A DNA stretch of 64,000 nucleotides from Novosphingobium sp. SG707 (GCF_012275515.1 NZ_JAAZQL010000001.1:913006-977005); one strand, 5' to 3'. Shown: positions 16,002 to 24,652, numbered from the stretch's first letter. A program made the numbers and translations. Notes: generated by a model not told the origin, from the sequence alone.

Positions 16002-19000
16002 TCAACCCCTTTCCGACGCATTTTTCTCGCGCCGCAGCAACCATCCGCACAGCGCGGGCAGCACGAAAAGCGTCAGCACTGTGGCCGTCAGCAATCCGCC
16101 CACCACCACCGTGGCCAGCGGCTTTTGCACCTCGGCCCCCGTGCCCGTGGCAATCGCCATCGGCATGAAACCAAGGCTGGCCACCAGCGCCGTCATCAGC
16201 ACCGGGCGCACCCGCTCCATTGCGCCTGCGATCACGGCGGCATCGCTGTCCTGCCCCTCGGCCATCCGCTTGCGGATCGCGGAAATTAGCACCAGCCCAT
16301 TGAGAACCGCCACACCCGACACCGCGATAAAGCCCACCGAGGCCGAGATCGAAAACGGAATGCCACGCAGCGCAATGGCAAATACCCCGCCTGCCAGCGC
16401 CATGGGCACCGCCGTCAAGACCGTGGCGGTCAGCGTCAGGCTGCCGATGGCCATGTAAAGCGCGGCCGCGATCAGGATGAAGCACAAAGGCACGATGATC
16501 ATCAGGCGCTGCGTTGCGGCCTGAAGGTTCTGGAACTGGCCGCCCCATTCGATATATTCGCCCGGCGCCAGGCGGATCTTTTCGCCGATCCGCTGCTGGG
16601 CCTCATCGACAAAACCGCCCAGATCGCGGCCCGAAACATTGGCCTCGACATAGATGCGGCGCTTGCCATTGTCGCGGCTGACCTCGTTCAGCCCCTCGGT
16701 AAAGCGGAATTGCGCCAGTTCGCGCAAAGGCACCGAAGCGCCCCCCGAAGCCAGCGGGATCGGCAGCGCGCCCAGCAGATCGAGATTGTCGCGCTGATCC
16801 GCAGGAAGACGGACGACGATATCGAAACGCCGGTCGCCCTCAAAAATCTGCCCCGCGCTGCGCCCGCCCAGCGCCGCCGAGACGGTATTGGCCACGCCCT
16901 CCATCGTCAGGCCGTAACGCGCAATCGCCGCCCGGTCGAAGGCGATGTCAAAGGTCGGGAAACCGCCGGTCTGCGCCACGCGCACGTCCACCGCGCCTGG
17001 CACTTTTTTCAAAACCGCCGCGATCTCCTTGGCATTGCGCGCCATGACGTCCAGATCGTCGCCATAAAGCTTGACCGCGACATCGCTGCGCACACCGCCG
17101 ATCAATTCGTTGAAACGCATCTCGATGGGCTGGGTCGCGTCATAGGCATTGCCGACCATCGCCTCCATCTTCTTGCGGATGCGGGCGATCACCTGATCCT
17201 TGGTGGTCACACCTTCGGGCCACTCGCTCTTGGGCTTCAAAATCACATAATTGTCCGAGGCATTGGGCGGCATCGGATCGGCAGCCAGACTGGCCGTGCC
17301 CGCCTTGGAATAGACGGTCTTCACCTCCGGCAGGGTCAGCAAAGCGCGCTCGATGGGCAGGTCCATCTCGACCGATTTCTCAATCGTGGTCGAAGGAATG
17401 CGCACCGAGGACAGGTTGAGGTTCTGCTCGTCCAGCGTGGGCATGAATTCGCGCCCGACAAACAGGAACGTCACCACGCCCAGCAGCAGAATGCCCGCCC
17501 CCGCACCGATGAACGGTCCCGGCCGCGCCACCGCCCGCCTCAGCCAAGGCTCATAGCGATGCTTGGCCGCGACAATTGCGCGCACTTCCCTGTCCTCGAC
17601 CGAACCGGTGAACATCACCGCGATCAGCGCCGGCACAAAGGTGAGCGAGAGCACAAAGGCCGAGGCCAGCGCCAGCATCAGCGTAAGGACCATGGGCGAG
17701 AACATCTTGCCCTCCACCCCCTGAAAGGTCAGGCAGGGCAGGAAGACGAGGAAGATCACGATCTGGCCATAGACCGTGGGGCGCACCATTTCCTTTGAGG
17801 AAGCAATGACTTCCTCCAGCCTTTCGTGCAGGCTGAGCAAGCGCCCTTCATGCGCCTGCCGCTCGCCCAGACGGCGCAGGCTGTTTTCGACAATGATGAC
17901 CGCGCCGTCGATGATGAGGCCGAAATCCAGCGCCCCCAAGCTCATCAGATTACCCGAAATATGCAGCCCGTTCATGCCAATCGCGCTGATCAGCAAGGAC
18001 AGCGGAATGACCAGCGTGGCGATCAGCGCCGCGCGCCAGTTGCCCAGCAGCACGAAGAGGATGATGATGACGAGCCCAGCCCCTTCGGCCAGATTCTTCG
18101 CAACCGTCGTGATCGTGGCCAGCACCAGTTGCGAACGATCCAGCGTGGGCACAATGCGGATGCCGGGGGGCAGAGTCCGCGCGATCTCCTGCAATTTGGC
18201 GCCCACCGCGCCCGCCACCGTCCGGCTGTTCGCGCCCACCAGCATCAGCGCCGATCCGATCACCGTCTCATGCCCATCGCGACTGGCCGCGCCGCGCCGC
18301 AATTCGCCGCCGATTTCCACGCGGGCCACCTGCCCCACGGTGATCGGCACCCCGCCGCGCGTGGCGACAACGGCGCGGGCGATCTCGTCAATCGAATGGA
18401 CCCGCGCATCGGCCCGTACCAGATAGGCCTCGCCCGAACGCTGAATATAATTGGCGCCCACCGAGACATTGGCCTTTTCCAGCGCCTGCACCAAATCGTC
18501 ATAGGACAGGCCAAAGGCCGCTGTCTTGGCCGGATCCGGCTCGACCAGATATTCCTTCACATAACCGCCCAGCGAATCCACATCGGCCACGCCGGGAACG
18601 GTGCGCAATTGCGGCCGCACGATCCAGTCCTGCACCGTGCGCAGATAGGCCAGTTGCGCCACCCGGTCGGTCAGGCGCTCGCCCTGATCGGTCAGGAAAC
18701 TGCCGTCACTTTGCCATCCCGGTTTACCGTCAGCGCGGGGCGCGCCCTTGCCATCGGGATGTTCAAATTCAACGCTGTAGTGGAAAATCTCGCCCAGACC
18801 GGTGGAAACCGGCCCCATCTGCGGCTGCGCGCCTGTGGGCAGGCTGGCGCGCGCCTGATCCAGCCTTTCGCGCACCTGCTGGCGCATGAAATAGAGGTCG
18901 GCGCTTTCCTTGAAGATCACCGTGACCTGGCTGAACCCGTTACGCGAAAAGGAGCGCGTGCTTTCCACGCCATCAAGGCCGGACAGCGCCGTCTCGATGG

Positions 19001-19202
19001 GAAAGGTCACGCGCTTTTCCACCTCGACCGGGGAAAGCGTCTCGATGATCGTGTTGATCTGCACCTGCTTGTTGGTGATATCAGGCGTCACGTCGATGGG
19101 CAGCAGGTTGAGCTGCCACGCACCGATGGCGGCCACCACCGCCGTGATGAACAGCACCAGCCATCGCCCATGGACCGATGCGGCAAGGATGCGCGCCATC
19201 AT
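16002..19202 (-). CDS. cnrA: Heavy-metal RND pump, CnrA/NccA type
   Basis: This inner-membrane proton-driven pump of 1066 residues moves divalent metal ions, most likely Ni2+ and Co2+, out of the cell envelope. It shows the HME-RND layout: an N-terminal helix, a large periplasmic loop starting PIDVTPDITNKQVQINT, and TM4 with DFGLIIDGAVIIVEN (Asp426, Asp432, Glu439), the DFGxxxDGAxxxxEN signature of divalent-metal pumps. Length is close to CnrA of Cupriavidus. Its start overlaps the cnrB stop. The nickel/cobalt assignment rests on the matching regulator genes upstream rather than on the pump alone. Confidence 0.9.
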   Translation of the reverse strand: MMARILAASVHGRWLVLFITAVVAAIGAWQLNLLPIDVTPDITNKQVQINTIIETLSPVEVEKRVTFPIETALSGLDGVESTRSFSRNGFSQVTVIFKESADLYFMRQQVRERLDQARASLPTGAQPQMGPVSTGLGEIFHYSVEFEHPDGKGAPRADGKPGWQSDGSFLTDQGERLTDRVAQLAYLRTVQDWIVRPQLRTVPGVADVDSLGGYVKEYLVEPDPAKTAAFGLSYDDLVQALEKANVSVGANYIQRSGEAYLVRADARVHSIDEIARAVVATRGGVPITVGQVARVEIGGELRRGAASRDGHETVIGSALMLVGANSRTVAGAVGAKLQEIARTLPPGIRIVPTLDRSQLVLATITTVAKNLAEGAGLVIIILFVLLGNWRAALIATLVIPLSLLISAIGMNGLHISGNLMSLGALDFGLIIDGAVIIVENSLRRLGERQAHEGRLLSLHERLEEVIASSKEMVRPTVYGQIVIFLVFLPCLTFQGVEGKMFSPMVLTLMLALASAFVLSLTFVPALIAVMFTGSVEDREVRAIVAAKHRYEPWLRRAVARPGPFIGAGAGILLLGVVTFLFVGREFMPTLDEQNLNLSSVRIPSTTIEKSVEMDLPIERALLTLPEVKTVYSKAGTASLAADPMPPNASDNYVILKPKSEWPEGVTTKDQVIARIRKKMEAMVGNAYDATQPIEMRFNELIGGVRSDVAVKLYGDDLDVMARNAKEIAAVLKKVPGAVDVRVAQTGGFPTFDIAFDRAAIARYGLTMEGVANTVSAALGGRSAGQIFEGDRRFDIVVRLPADQRDNLDLLGALPIPLASGGASVPLRELAQFRFTEGLNEVSRDNGKRRIYVEANVSGRDLGGFVDEAQQRIGEKIRLAPGEYIEWGGQFQNLQAATQRLMIIVPLCFILIAAALYMAIGSLTLTATVLTAVPMALAGGVFAIALRGIPFSISASVGFIAVSGVAVLNGLVLISAIRKRMAEGQDSDAAVIAGAMERVRPVLMTALVASLGFMPMAIATGTGAEVQKPLATVVVGGLLTATVLTLFVLPALCGWLLRREKNASERG

Positions 19203-20359
19203 TCCTCTTCCCCGGCGCCCTTGGTGGCTTCGGCCTTGAGCAAAAAGGCGTTGCGCGTGGCAATCGCCGCTCCGGCCCCGATGCCCGACAGGATCTGCGC
19301 CATGCCCCCGCTGCGTGCTCCCACCAGCACCGGCTGGGCGCGAAAACCGCTCTTGGTGCGGACAAACACCACATCGCGGCCATCGAGCACCTGCACCGCC
19401 TCCTCCGGCACGGAAAGGCTGGATTTGCCGCCCCCCGCGCTGGCGCGAATACGGACCTGAAGCCCCTGCCCGATCAGCAGCGAGGAACCTGCATCGGGCG
19501 TGATCACCACGGTTGCGGCCTGACTGGCGCCATTGAGGGTCGGGGTGATCGAGCGGACCTTGCCCGCCACCGTCGCGCCCGAAGTCAGCACGATGCTGAC
19601 CGGATCGCCCGGCGCGATGCGGCGCGCGTCCTGCGCGCCCACAGAGGCCTCGACCTGCATCGCGCCATCGGCGGCGACACGGAACAATTCGGCCTGCGGC
19701 TCGACATAGGCGCCAAGCGTTGCATCCTGCGCGGTGATCCGGCCCGCAATGGGGCTGACGATGGCCACGGTTCCGCCCGGCCCGCTGACATGGGCGGCGC
19801 GGACCACGGCGGCGGCCCGGCGCGCCTCGGCCTGCGCCACGGCCAGCGCCGATTGCGCGGCCTCCATATCCTGACGTGGGGTAACGCCCTGTTTGAACAG
19901 ACTCAATTCACGCTCATAGACGCGGCGCGCCTGTTCAGCCTTGGATGCGGCCACGCTGCGGTCGGCGGAAAACCCGGCGGCATCGAGGCTCTCGACCAGC
20001 GCCAATGTTTCTCCGGCCCGCACGCTGTCGCCCAGCCGTTTGGTGATCCGCGCGATCGCGCCCGAGGCTCGCGCCACCACGATGGCCTCGCCCTGCGGGC
20101 TGGCGGCAACATGGGCAGGGGCAAGGATCTCGCCGCCCGCGCCGCCGGCCTCAACCTTGCCGATGACGATATTGGCCGTCTGCAGATAGGCATCGGGCAA
20201 TGCCAAGTCGACCGGCCCGGCTTTGACGGCGGGTTTGGCCTCCACCGGCGCAGGCGCGGCGGGCGCGGTCCAGCGGGCGATGCCGAAACTGGCCAGAGCG
20301 GCGGCGGCGGCGATCCCGCCGATCATCGGCCAGTTTTGCTGGCGGGGGGCATCCATCAC
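19199..20359 (-). CDS. cnrB: RND periplasmic adaptor, CnrB/NccB type
   Basis: The 386-residue adaptor links pump and outer-membrane channel. It has one N-terminal membrane anchor (residues about 9-28), a lipoyl/hairpin region (AIARITKRLGDSVRAGETLA; DMEAAQSALAVAQAEARRA) and beta-barrel domains toward the C-terminus (VGAQDARRIAPGDPVSIVL; VPEEAVQVLDGRDVVFV). Both ends overlap neighbours by ATGA, so cnrC, cnrB and cnrA are translationally coupled. It lacks an obvious His-rich metal-binding tail. Confidence 0.88.
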   Translation of the reverse strand: MMDAPRQQNWPMIGGIAAAAALASFGIARWTAPAAPAPVEAKPAVKAGPVDLALPDAYLQTANIVIGKVEAGGAGGEILAPAHVAASPQGEAIVVARASGAIARITKRLGDSVRAGETLALVESLDAAGFSADRSVAASKAEQARRVYERELSLFKQGVTPRQDMEAAQSALAVAQAEARRAAAVVRAAHVSGPGGTVAIVSPIAGRITAQDATLGAYVEPQAELFRVAADGAMQVEASVGAQDARRIAPGDPVSIVLTSGATVAGKVRSITPTLNGASQAATVVITPDAGSSLLIGQGLQVRIRASAGGGKSSLSVPEEAVQVLDGRDVVFVRTKSGFRAQPVLVGARSGGMAQILSGIGAGAAIATRNAFLLKAEATKGAGEEE

Positions 20360-21603
20360 AAATCTCCGAAAGCAAGGCGGCCATCGATGCGGGCCAGCGT
20401 GGCCAGCGCACCGATCCGGGCAAGGCGGGCATCAATCGTCAGCGCGCGGGCATCGCCCAAGGCGCGGCGCAGGGTGAGCAGGTCAAGCAGCGCGGTCTTG
20501 CCCGATTCATAGCCGATACGGGCAAGGCGGTAGGCCTCGGCGGCGGCCTCCTCGCTTTCGGCGGCGGCCTTGAGCCGGGCCGACGACGCGGCGACCTGTG
20601 CCAGCGCCTTGCCCCGCAAGGCTTCGCTGGCCAGTTTGGTGGCGGCAAGGCGCTGCTCTGCGGCCTCGGTGCGGGCCTGCGCGGCGGCGATACCGCCCCG
20701 GTTCTGGTTGAAGATCGGGATCGTGGTGGTCACGCCCAGCACGAAACCGGTCTCGCGGCTGCCGCCAAAACGGCGCAGGCCGCCGGTCAGGCCGATGTCG
20801 GGGATCGCCTTGCTGCGCTCGACCCGGACCTGCGCAGCCACAGCATCACGCTCGGCCTGCGCGGTGGCCAGTGCGGGGGAGACGCCCTCGCCCGGCCCCA
20901 TCGGCGCGCGCCTGTCGTCCAGCAAAGAGGCCGGAACGCCGCTGTAGCTTTGCTCCACCCCCGCCAGCACAGAAAGATCGGCCAGCGCGCCGCTCAGGCT
21001 GGCATCGGCGGCGGCGCGGGCGGCAATGGCTCCCGACAGGCTGGCCTGCGCCTGCGCGGCGCGCAGCCTTGCCTCCTTGCCCGCGACCACCAGAGCCTGC
21101 GCGGCCCTCAAATCCTCCTGCGCCCGCGCCACATCGTCCTGCGCCAGTTGCAGGCGCTGCTGCATCGCCTCGGCCTGCGCATAGGCGATGGCGAGCTGGG
21201 CGGCATAATCGACCTGCACCTGCGCCCCGCGCGCCTGGGCCGCACGCAATTCGGCATCACTGGCGGCGATGCGCGGCCCCCGCTGGGCCAGTTCCAGCGG
21301 CTGGGTGATGGCCAGCGTGGTTTGCGGCGTGCTGGGGCTGTTGTTGACTGAACTGCCGCCGATATTTTCAAATTCCACGCCCACGGCGGGGTTGGCCCAT
21401 GCGCGGGCCTGACGGGCATCGGAACGCGCCGCGCGCAGATTGGCGTCCTGTTCGAGCAGGACCGGCGCCCGCTCTATCGAGCGGCGCAGCAATTCGCGAT
21501 AGGGCGGCGCCATTTCCGCGCGCGCCGCCATCGGAACGGTCAGCAGCGACAGAAGCGCGCAGGCGGCAAGGCGTGATGACGAAATGACGAAAACTCCCCA
21601 CAA
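20356..21603 (-). CDS. cnrC: Outer-membrane efflux channel, CnrC/NccC type
   Basis: This TolC-like protein of about 415 residues has a signal peptide (LAACALLSLLTVPMAARA) and two outer-membrane efflux repeats, with NPAVGVEFENIGGS, TLAITQPLELAQRGPR in the first and GVTTTIPIFNQNRGG in the second, as in CnrC/CzcC. The start is unclear: the frame opens with TTG at 21603, which has no good ribosome site, while GGGGAG lies 8 bases before an ATT codon at 21585. No ATG or GTG is available near the signal peptide start. It is preceded by a promoter-like motif that overlaps the end of cnrH. Confidence 0.85.
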   Translation of the reverse strand: MWGVFVISSSRLAACALLSLLTVPMAARAEMAPPYRELLRRSIERAPVLLEQDANLRAARSDARQARAWANPAVGVEFENIGGSSVNNSPSTPQTTLAITQPLELAQRGPRIAASDAELRAAQARGAQVQVDYAAQLAIAYAQAEAMQQRLQLAQDDVARAQEDLRAAQALVVAGKEARLRAAQAQASLSGAIAARAAADASLSGALADLSVLAGVEQSYSGVPASLLDDRRAPMGPGEGVSPALATAQAERDAVAAQVRVERSKAIPDIGLTGGLRRFGGSRETGFVLGVTTTIPIFNQNRGGIAAAQARTEAAEQRLAATKLASEALRGKALAQVAASSARLKAAAESEEAAAEAYRLARIGYESGKTALLDLLTLRRALGDARALTIDARLARIGALATLARIDGRLAFGDL

Positions 21604-21632
21604 AAGCCGGTTTTATCGGCTCTCACGGGGAT

Positions 21633-21659
21633 CTACGCGCCGCGCGCTGCCTTCCCCTC
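21633..21659 (-). promoter_or_regulatory. Predicted ECF promoter before cnrC
   Basis: Read on the minus strand, GAGGGGAAG (21659-21651), 12 bases, GCGTAG (21638-21633). The same two boxes with the same 12-base gap precede cnrY. The motif overlaps the last codons of cnrH and would start transcription near 21626, just before cnrC. Confidence 0.55.
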
Positions 21660-22229
21660 GGCCTGCTGCATTTTTTCCTGATCGAGCAGCGCGGCAAGTT
21701 TGATGCGCGCCCGCGCCACTCGCCCCTCAATACTCTTGATGCTGATCCCCAGCGCCAGAGCGGCCTCGGGCTGGCTCATGCCGACAATCGCGGTCAGCAC
21801 CAGCGCCTCGCCAAGGCCGCCTTCAAGGCTGCCCAGCCGGGCGCGGATATGGGCAAGCTCACTGGCGGCCATGGCAAGGCGTTCCTGATCGGGCGCATCG
21901 TCGGCCATGTCGGGGCGCTCATCCAGCCTTTGCGCGCCGAACAGAAAGGCGCGCACCCGGCGGCGGCGGCGCATATCGCGCATCTTGTTGATCGCAATGC
22001 GAAACAGCCAACCGCGAAAGGGCCGCGCCGGATCATATTGCGCCAGATTGCGCCATGCCGCGATAAAACTTTCCTGCACCACATCATCGACATCGGTTTC
22101 GGGCATGCCAAAAGCGCGCGCCGCCTGCGCCAGCGATCCGCCATGGCGCGTCATCAGGATGGTATAGGCGCGCCGGTCCCCCTCCACCGCCCGCAAGGCC
22201 AGCACGCAATCGGCATCGGCCGAATTCAC
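21633..22229 (-). CDS. cnrH: ECF RNA polymerase sigma factor, CnrH type
   Basis: This 198-residue sigma-70 family protein of the ECF class has region 2 (DVDDVVQESFIAAWRN, then RPFRGWLFRIAINKMRD) and region 4 (LTAIVGMSQPEAALALG with IKSIEGRVARARIKL). It should direct polymerase to the metal-efflux promoters when released from the membrane anti-sigma factor. Its ATG overlaps the sensor gene stop. Gene order Y-X-H-C-B-A and its size (CnrH is about 190 residues) support the assignment. Confidence 0.92.
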   Translation of the reverse strand: MNSADADCVLALRAVEGDRRAYTILMTRHGGSLAQAARAFGMPETDVDDVVQESFIAAWRNLAQYDPARPFRGWLFRIAINKMRDMRRRRRVRAFLFGAQRLDERPDMADDAPDQERLAMAASELAHIRARLGSLEGGLGEALVLTAIVGMSQPEAALALGISIKSIEGRVARARIKLAALLDQEKMQQAEGKAARGA

Positions 22230-22669
22230 CGGGGGCCGCGCCGCAGCGCTTCGATCAGGACCGCATCATAGGCGGCGCGATGCTCGGGCTTTAACCCGGC
22301 GCGCATTTCAAACACATGGACCAGCGTGGCGCGTTGCAGATCGGCGGCGGCCTTTTCCACATCGCGCGTGGCCGCCTCCACCTGCGGCGACCAGCTGGGC
22401 GTGCGGGCAATCGCATCGGCAAGGCGACCATTGGCCATTTGCAGATCGCCTTCAATGGCCGCCCGCCTTTCGGCAAAGGCCTTTTCCTTGGCGTCCAGCG
22501 TGACCTGTTCCTGCGCGTCGAGCGGCACGGCGTGGTGCAGTCGCTGGTGCAGATCGGAATCGCGATGCCCGGCCGCATCCCACGCCATGGCCAGCGCTGT
22601 TGCCACGACCACACCGATCAGCGCCCCGGCAACGGTGGAGAGCATCAGGCGGCTGGAGGATGAAATCAT
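22226..22669 (-). CDS. cnrX: Periplasmic Ni/Co sensor, CnrX type
   Basis: This 147-residue protein has one N-terminal membrane anchor (residues about 8-30) and a periplasmic four-helix metal sensor domain. It carries His41 and His45 (DLHQRLHH), Glu62, His118 and Met122 (LVHVFEM). In CnrX of Cupriavidus metallidurans, from memory, Ni/Co ligands are His42, His46, Glu63, His119 and Met123, so all five match with a one-residue offset. It should bind Ni2+ or Co2+ and signal through CnrY to free CnrH. It overlaps cnrH by ATGA and follows cnrY by one base. Confidence 0.9.
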   Translation of the reverse strand: MISSSSRLMLSTVAGALIGVVVATALAMAWDAAGHRDSDLHQRLHHAVPLDAQEQVTLDAKEKAFAERRAAIEGDLQMANGRLADAIARTPSWSPQVEAATRDVEKAAADLQRATLVHVFEMRAGLKPEHRAAYDAVLIEALRRGPR

Positions 22670-22670
22670 C

Positions 22671-22958
22671 TCAATGACCGATCAGCAGGCTGTAGGGAGA
22701 AGATTGCGAAGGCGCCGCGATCCATGTCGGCTGGGTCTTGGCCTGCGCGATTTGGTCGGCGCCGCCGATCGCCCAAAATCCCGCGATGGCGGCAAAACAG
22801 GCACAGAGCATCGCCCGCCGCGCATCGCGGCGGCCCGCCATGGCCATGGGTGTCGGCTCGTCGCCCAGCCTTTGCTCCAGCGCCGCAAAGGTCGCCTCCA
22901 GCCCGTCGCCGGGGATATTGCCGGCCGCGCGGGCCAGCCAATCGTCAATCTGTGCCAC
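22671..22958 (-). CDS. cnrY: Membrane anti-sigma factor, CnrY type
   Basis: The 95-residue protein is the size of CnrY. It has a cytoplasmic N-terminal helix (VAQIDDWLARA), an Arg-rich junction GRRDARRA, one membrane helix (MLCACFAAIAGFWAI) and a periplasmic tail PTWIAAPSQSSPYSLLIG. From memory, C. metallidurans CnrY has the same RRDAxRA junction and a PTWxAxPSxxSPxxLLIG ending. I chose the GTG at 22958 because AAGGAG lies about 7 bases upstream; an ATG-initiated longer form to 23039 would contain the promoter motif in its coding part. It should hold the ECF sigma factor at the membrane. Confidence 0.85.
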   Translation of the reverse strand: MAQIDDWLARAAGNIPGDGLEATFAALEQRLGDEPTPMAMAGRRDARRAMLCACFAAIAGFWAIGGADQIAQAKTQPTWIAAPSQSSPYSLLIGH

Positions 22959-22983
22959 CCATTTCTCCTTCGCTCCACAGGCA

Positions 22984-23010
22984 CTACGCATGTCGGCCCG
23001 GCTTCCCCTC
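22984..23010 (-). promoter_or_regulatory. Predicted ECF promoter before cnrY
   Basis: On the minus strand, GAGGGGAAG (23010-23002), 12 bases, GCGTAG (22989-22984), identical in both boxes and spacing to the motif before cnrC. Expected transcription start is near 22977, leaving a short leader with AAGGAG before the cnrY GTG. Confidence 0.55.
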
Positions 23011-23162
23011 AAGGGTAGGATCGAAAGAATGTCATGCAAGCCCGGCCCGCCCTATTTCGCCGCCGGAAAAACCGGTCATGTCGTCACCGGCTATTACCAA
23101 CAGGCGAGCGCGAGGGCCTACAGATTGGCGCCATCCCGTCATGCCAACACAGGACATTGCCC

Positions 23163-23744
23163 ATGGCCGCCAAACGCATCCTCCTCCTTGCCGGTGATTT
23201 CGTCGAAGATTATGAAATCATGGTGCCCTTTCAGATGCTGCTGATGGTAGGCCACACGGTTCACGCCGTTTCGCCCGGCAAGGCGGCGGGCGACCAGATT
23301 GCCACTGCGATCCACGATTTCGAGGGCCATCAGACCTACAGCGAAAAGCGCGGCCATAATTTCACGCTCAACGCCGCCTATGCCGATGTGAAGGAGGGCG
23401 ATTACGATGCCCTGCTGATCCCCGGCGGCCGCGCGCCCGAGCAATTGGGCACTGACGAAAGCGTCCTTGATCTGGTGCGCGCCTTTGCCGCCGCGGGCAA
23501 GCCGATTGCGGCCGTATGCCATGGGCCGCAATTGCTGGCCGCAGCGGGCGTGATTGCCGGGCGCCGGATTTCGGCCTATCCTGCCTGCCGCGCCGAGGTC
23601 ATGCTGGCGGGCGCGGATTATCAGGCGCTGCCCATGGACGGGGCGATCACCGATGGCCCCTTTGTCACCGGCCCCGCCTGGCCCGCCCATCCGGCATGGA
23701 TCGCCCAGTTCCTGAAGGTGTTGGGCACAACAATCGAGGCATAA
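23163..23744 (+). CDS. DJ-1/PfpI family protein
   Basis: This 193-residue protein has the DJ-1/PfpI fold. The nucleophile elbow is AAVCHGPQLLAAAG with Cys119-His120, and an acidic residue (Glu18 in DFVEDYE) matches the usual Glu that pairs with the Cys. LLIPGGRAPEQL is the typical loop. Members act as intracellular proteases, deglycases or chaperones; the exact reaction here is not determinable. It is divergent from the cnr locus with a 204-base spacer, so metal-stress control is possible but unproven. Confidence 0.88.
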   Translation: MAAKRILLLAGDFVEDYEIMVPFQMLLMVGHTVHAVSPGKAAGDQIATAIHDFEGHQTYSEKRGHNFTLNAAYADVKEGDYDALLIPGGRAPEQLGTDESVLDLVRAFAAAGKPIAAVCHGPQLLAAAGVIAGRRISAYPACRAEVMLAGADYQALPMDGAITDGPFVTGPAWPAHPAWIAQFLKVLGTTIEA

Positions 23745-23760
23745 GCGAAAGGCGGCTTTC

Positions 23761-24063
23761 ATGTGCGAACTCTATGTGCGGGCAGACCCGATCCTCTATG
23801 AAAGCCGCACCCGCTCTCTGCGCATCCATGGCGTGGTCACCACCATCCGACTGGAAAACCTGTTCTGGGATGTGCTGAGCCAGATTGCCGCCGAGGATGG
23901 GATGACGACCAACCAGCTCATCACCAAATTGTGGGATGAAATTCTGGAATGGCGCGGCGAGGTGCCCAACATGGCCTCGTTCCTGCGCGTCTCCTGCCTG
24001 CGCTATCTGGACAGCAAGCGGGCGGGCGAGCTTCCCCGTCCTGTGGCGCTGCGCTCGGTCTGA
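23761..24063 (+). CDS. Ribbon-helix-helix domain protein
   Basis: A 100-residue protein with a ribbon-helix-helix DNA-binding motif: the strand SLRIHGVVTTIRLENLFWDVL followed by helices with IAAEDGMTTNQLITKLWDE, as in the RHH_4 family (usually VRLExxFWxxLxxIAxxxGxT). It begins 16 bases after the DJ-1 gene and may be co-transcribed with it. Probably a small transcriptional regulator; target unknown. (Motif shown in pieces: TTIRLENLFWDVL and EDGMTTNQLI.). Confidence 0.75.
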   Translation: MCELYVRADPILYESRTRSLRIHGVVTTIRLENLFWDVLSQIAAEDGMTTNQLITKLWDEILEWRGEVPNMASFLRVSCLRYLDSKRAGELPRPVALRSV

Positions 24064-24146
24064 CGCCGGGGCGGGGCAGGTTTTTCTGCCCTTGGACATT
24101 TCGACAAATTGCCCCCCCGATGGTCCCGGCCTATGCACGCGCCACC

Positions 24147-24548
24147 ATGGAAGCAATGCGCATCCTGATTCGCGACAAGCGCTGGCTGGCGATCACCCTG
24201 ATCGTGCTGGCTCTGGCCCTGCGCGCCATGGTTCCGCAAGGTTATATGCCGGTCGCCCATGGGCGGGTGCTGAGGGTGCAGATCTGCGCCGATGCCACCG
24301 GCATTCCCCATCAGCGCCAGATTATCGTGCCGGGACGGCCCGCCGCGCCCGCCGATGATCGCACGGATCATCCGGCCTGCGCCTTTGCCGGCCATGCCAT
24401 GCCGATGCTGGGCGGGGCCGATCCGGTTCTGCTGGCGGCGGCTCTGGTGTTTATCCTGCTGGTCGGGGTTGCTCCGGTTGCCCCCGCGCCGCGCGCACGC
24501 CCGCAAAGGCTGCGCCCTCCCCTGCGCGCGCCGCCGATCCATCCCTGA
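24147..24548 (+). CDS. DUF2946-like small membrane protein
   Basis: This protein of about 133 residues begins with a membrane segment (WLAITLIVLALALRAMVPQG) followed by YMPV, the LRAxVPxGxMP pattern of DUF2946. It has a His/Cys-containing loop (DHPACAFAGHAMPM) and a second membrane segment near residue 100, then a basic Pro/Arg tail. Such genes often precede copper TonB receptors, as here. The start is uncertain: ATG codons at 24120, 24147 and 24156 are in frame and none has a strong ribosome site. Confidence 0.65.
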   Translation: MEAMRILIRDKRWLAITLIVLALALRAMVPQGYMPVAHGRVLRVQICADATGIPHQRQIIVPGRPAAPADDRTDHPACAFAGHAMPMLGGADPVLLAAALVFILLVGVAPVAPAPRARPQRLRPPLRAPPIHP

Positions 24549-24652
24549 TTCATGACACATACCGGCCCCGGGCGTTGGTCCCGCGGGCTGCGCTTCTCAT
24601 GCGGCTGCCGCGCAAGCAGCGGGCAGGCCGCGCCAATTGAACAGGGATATTC

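Noticed and set aside
15775..16548. N-terminal extension of the DUF4198 gene
   Set aside because: The frame is open but overlaps the end of cnrA. The signal peptide and ribosome site fix the start at 15774.
17826..19460. 544-codon open frame on the plus strand
   Set aside because: Antisense shadow of the RND pump gene cnrA, without recognisable domains.
23034..23162. Upstream extension of the DJ-1/PfpI gene
   Set aside because: The DJ-1 fold begins at the ATG at 23163; the extra 43 residues are basic and unlike the family.
24564..24652. Possible RNA element before the copper receptor
   Set aside because: The sequence is GC-rich with short repeats but forms no convincing stem or known riboswitch motif.
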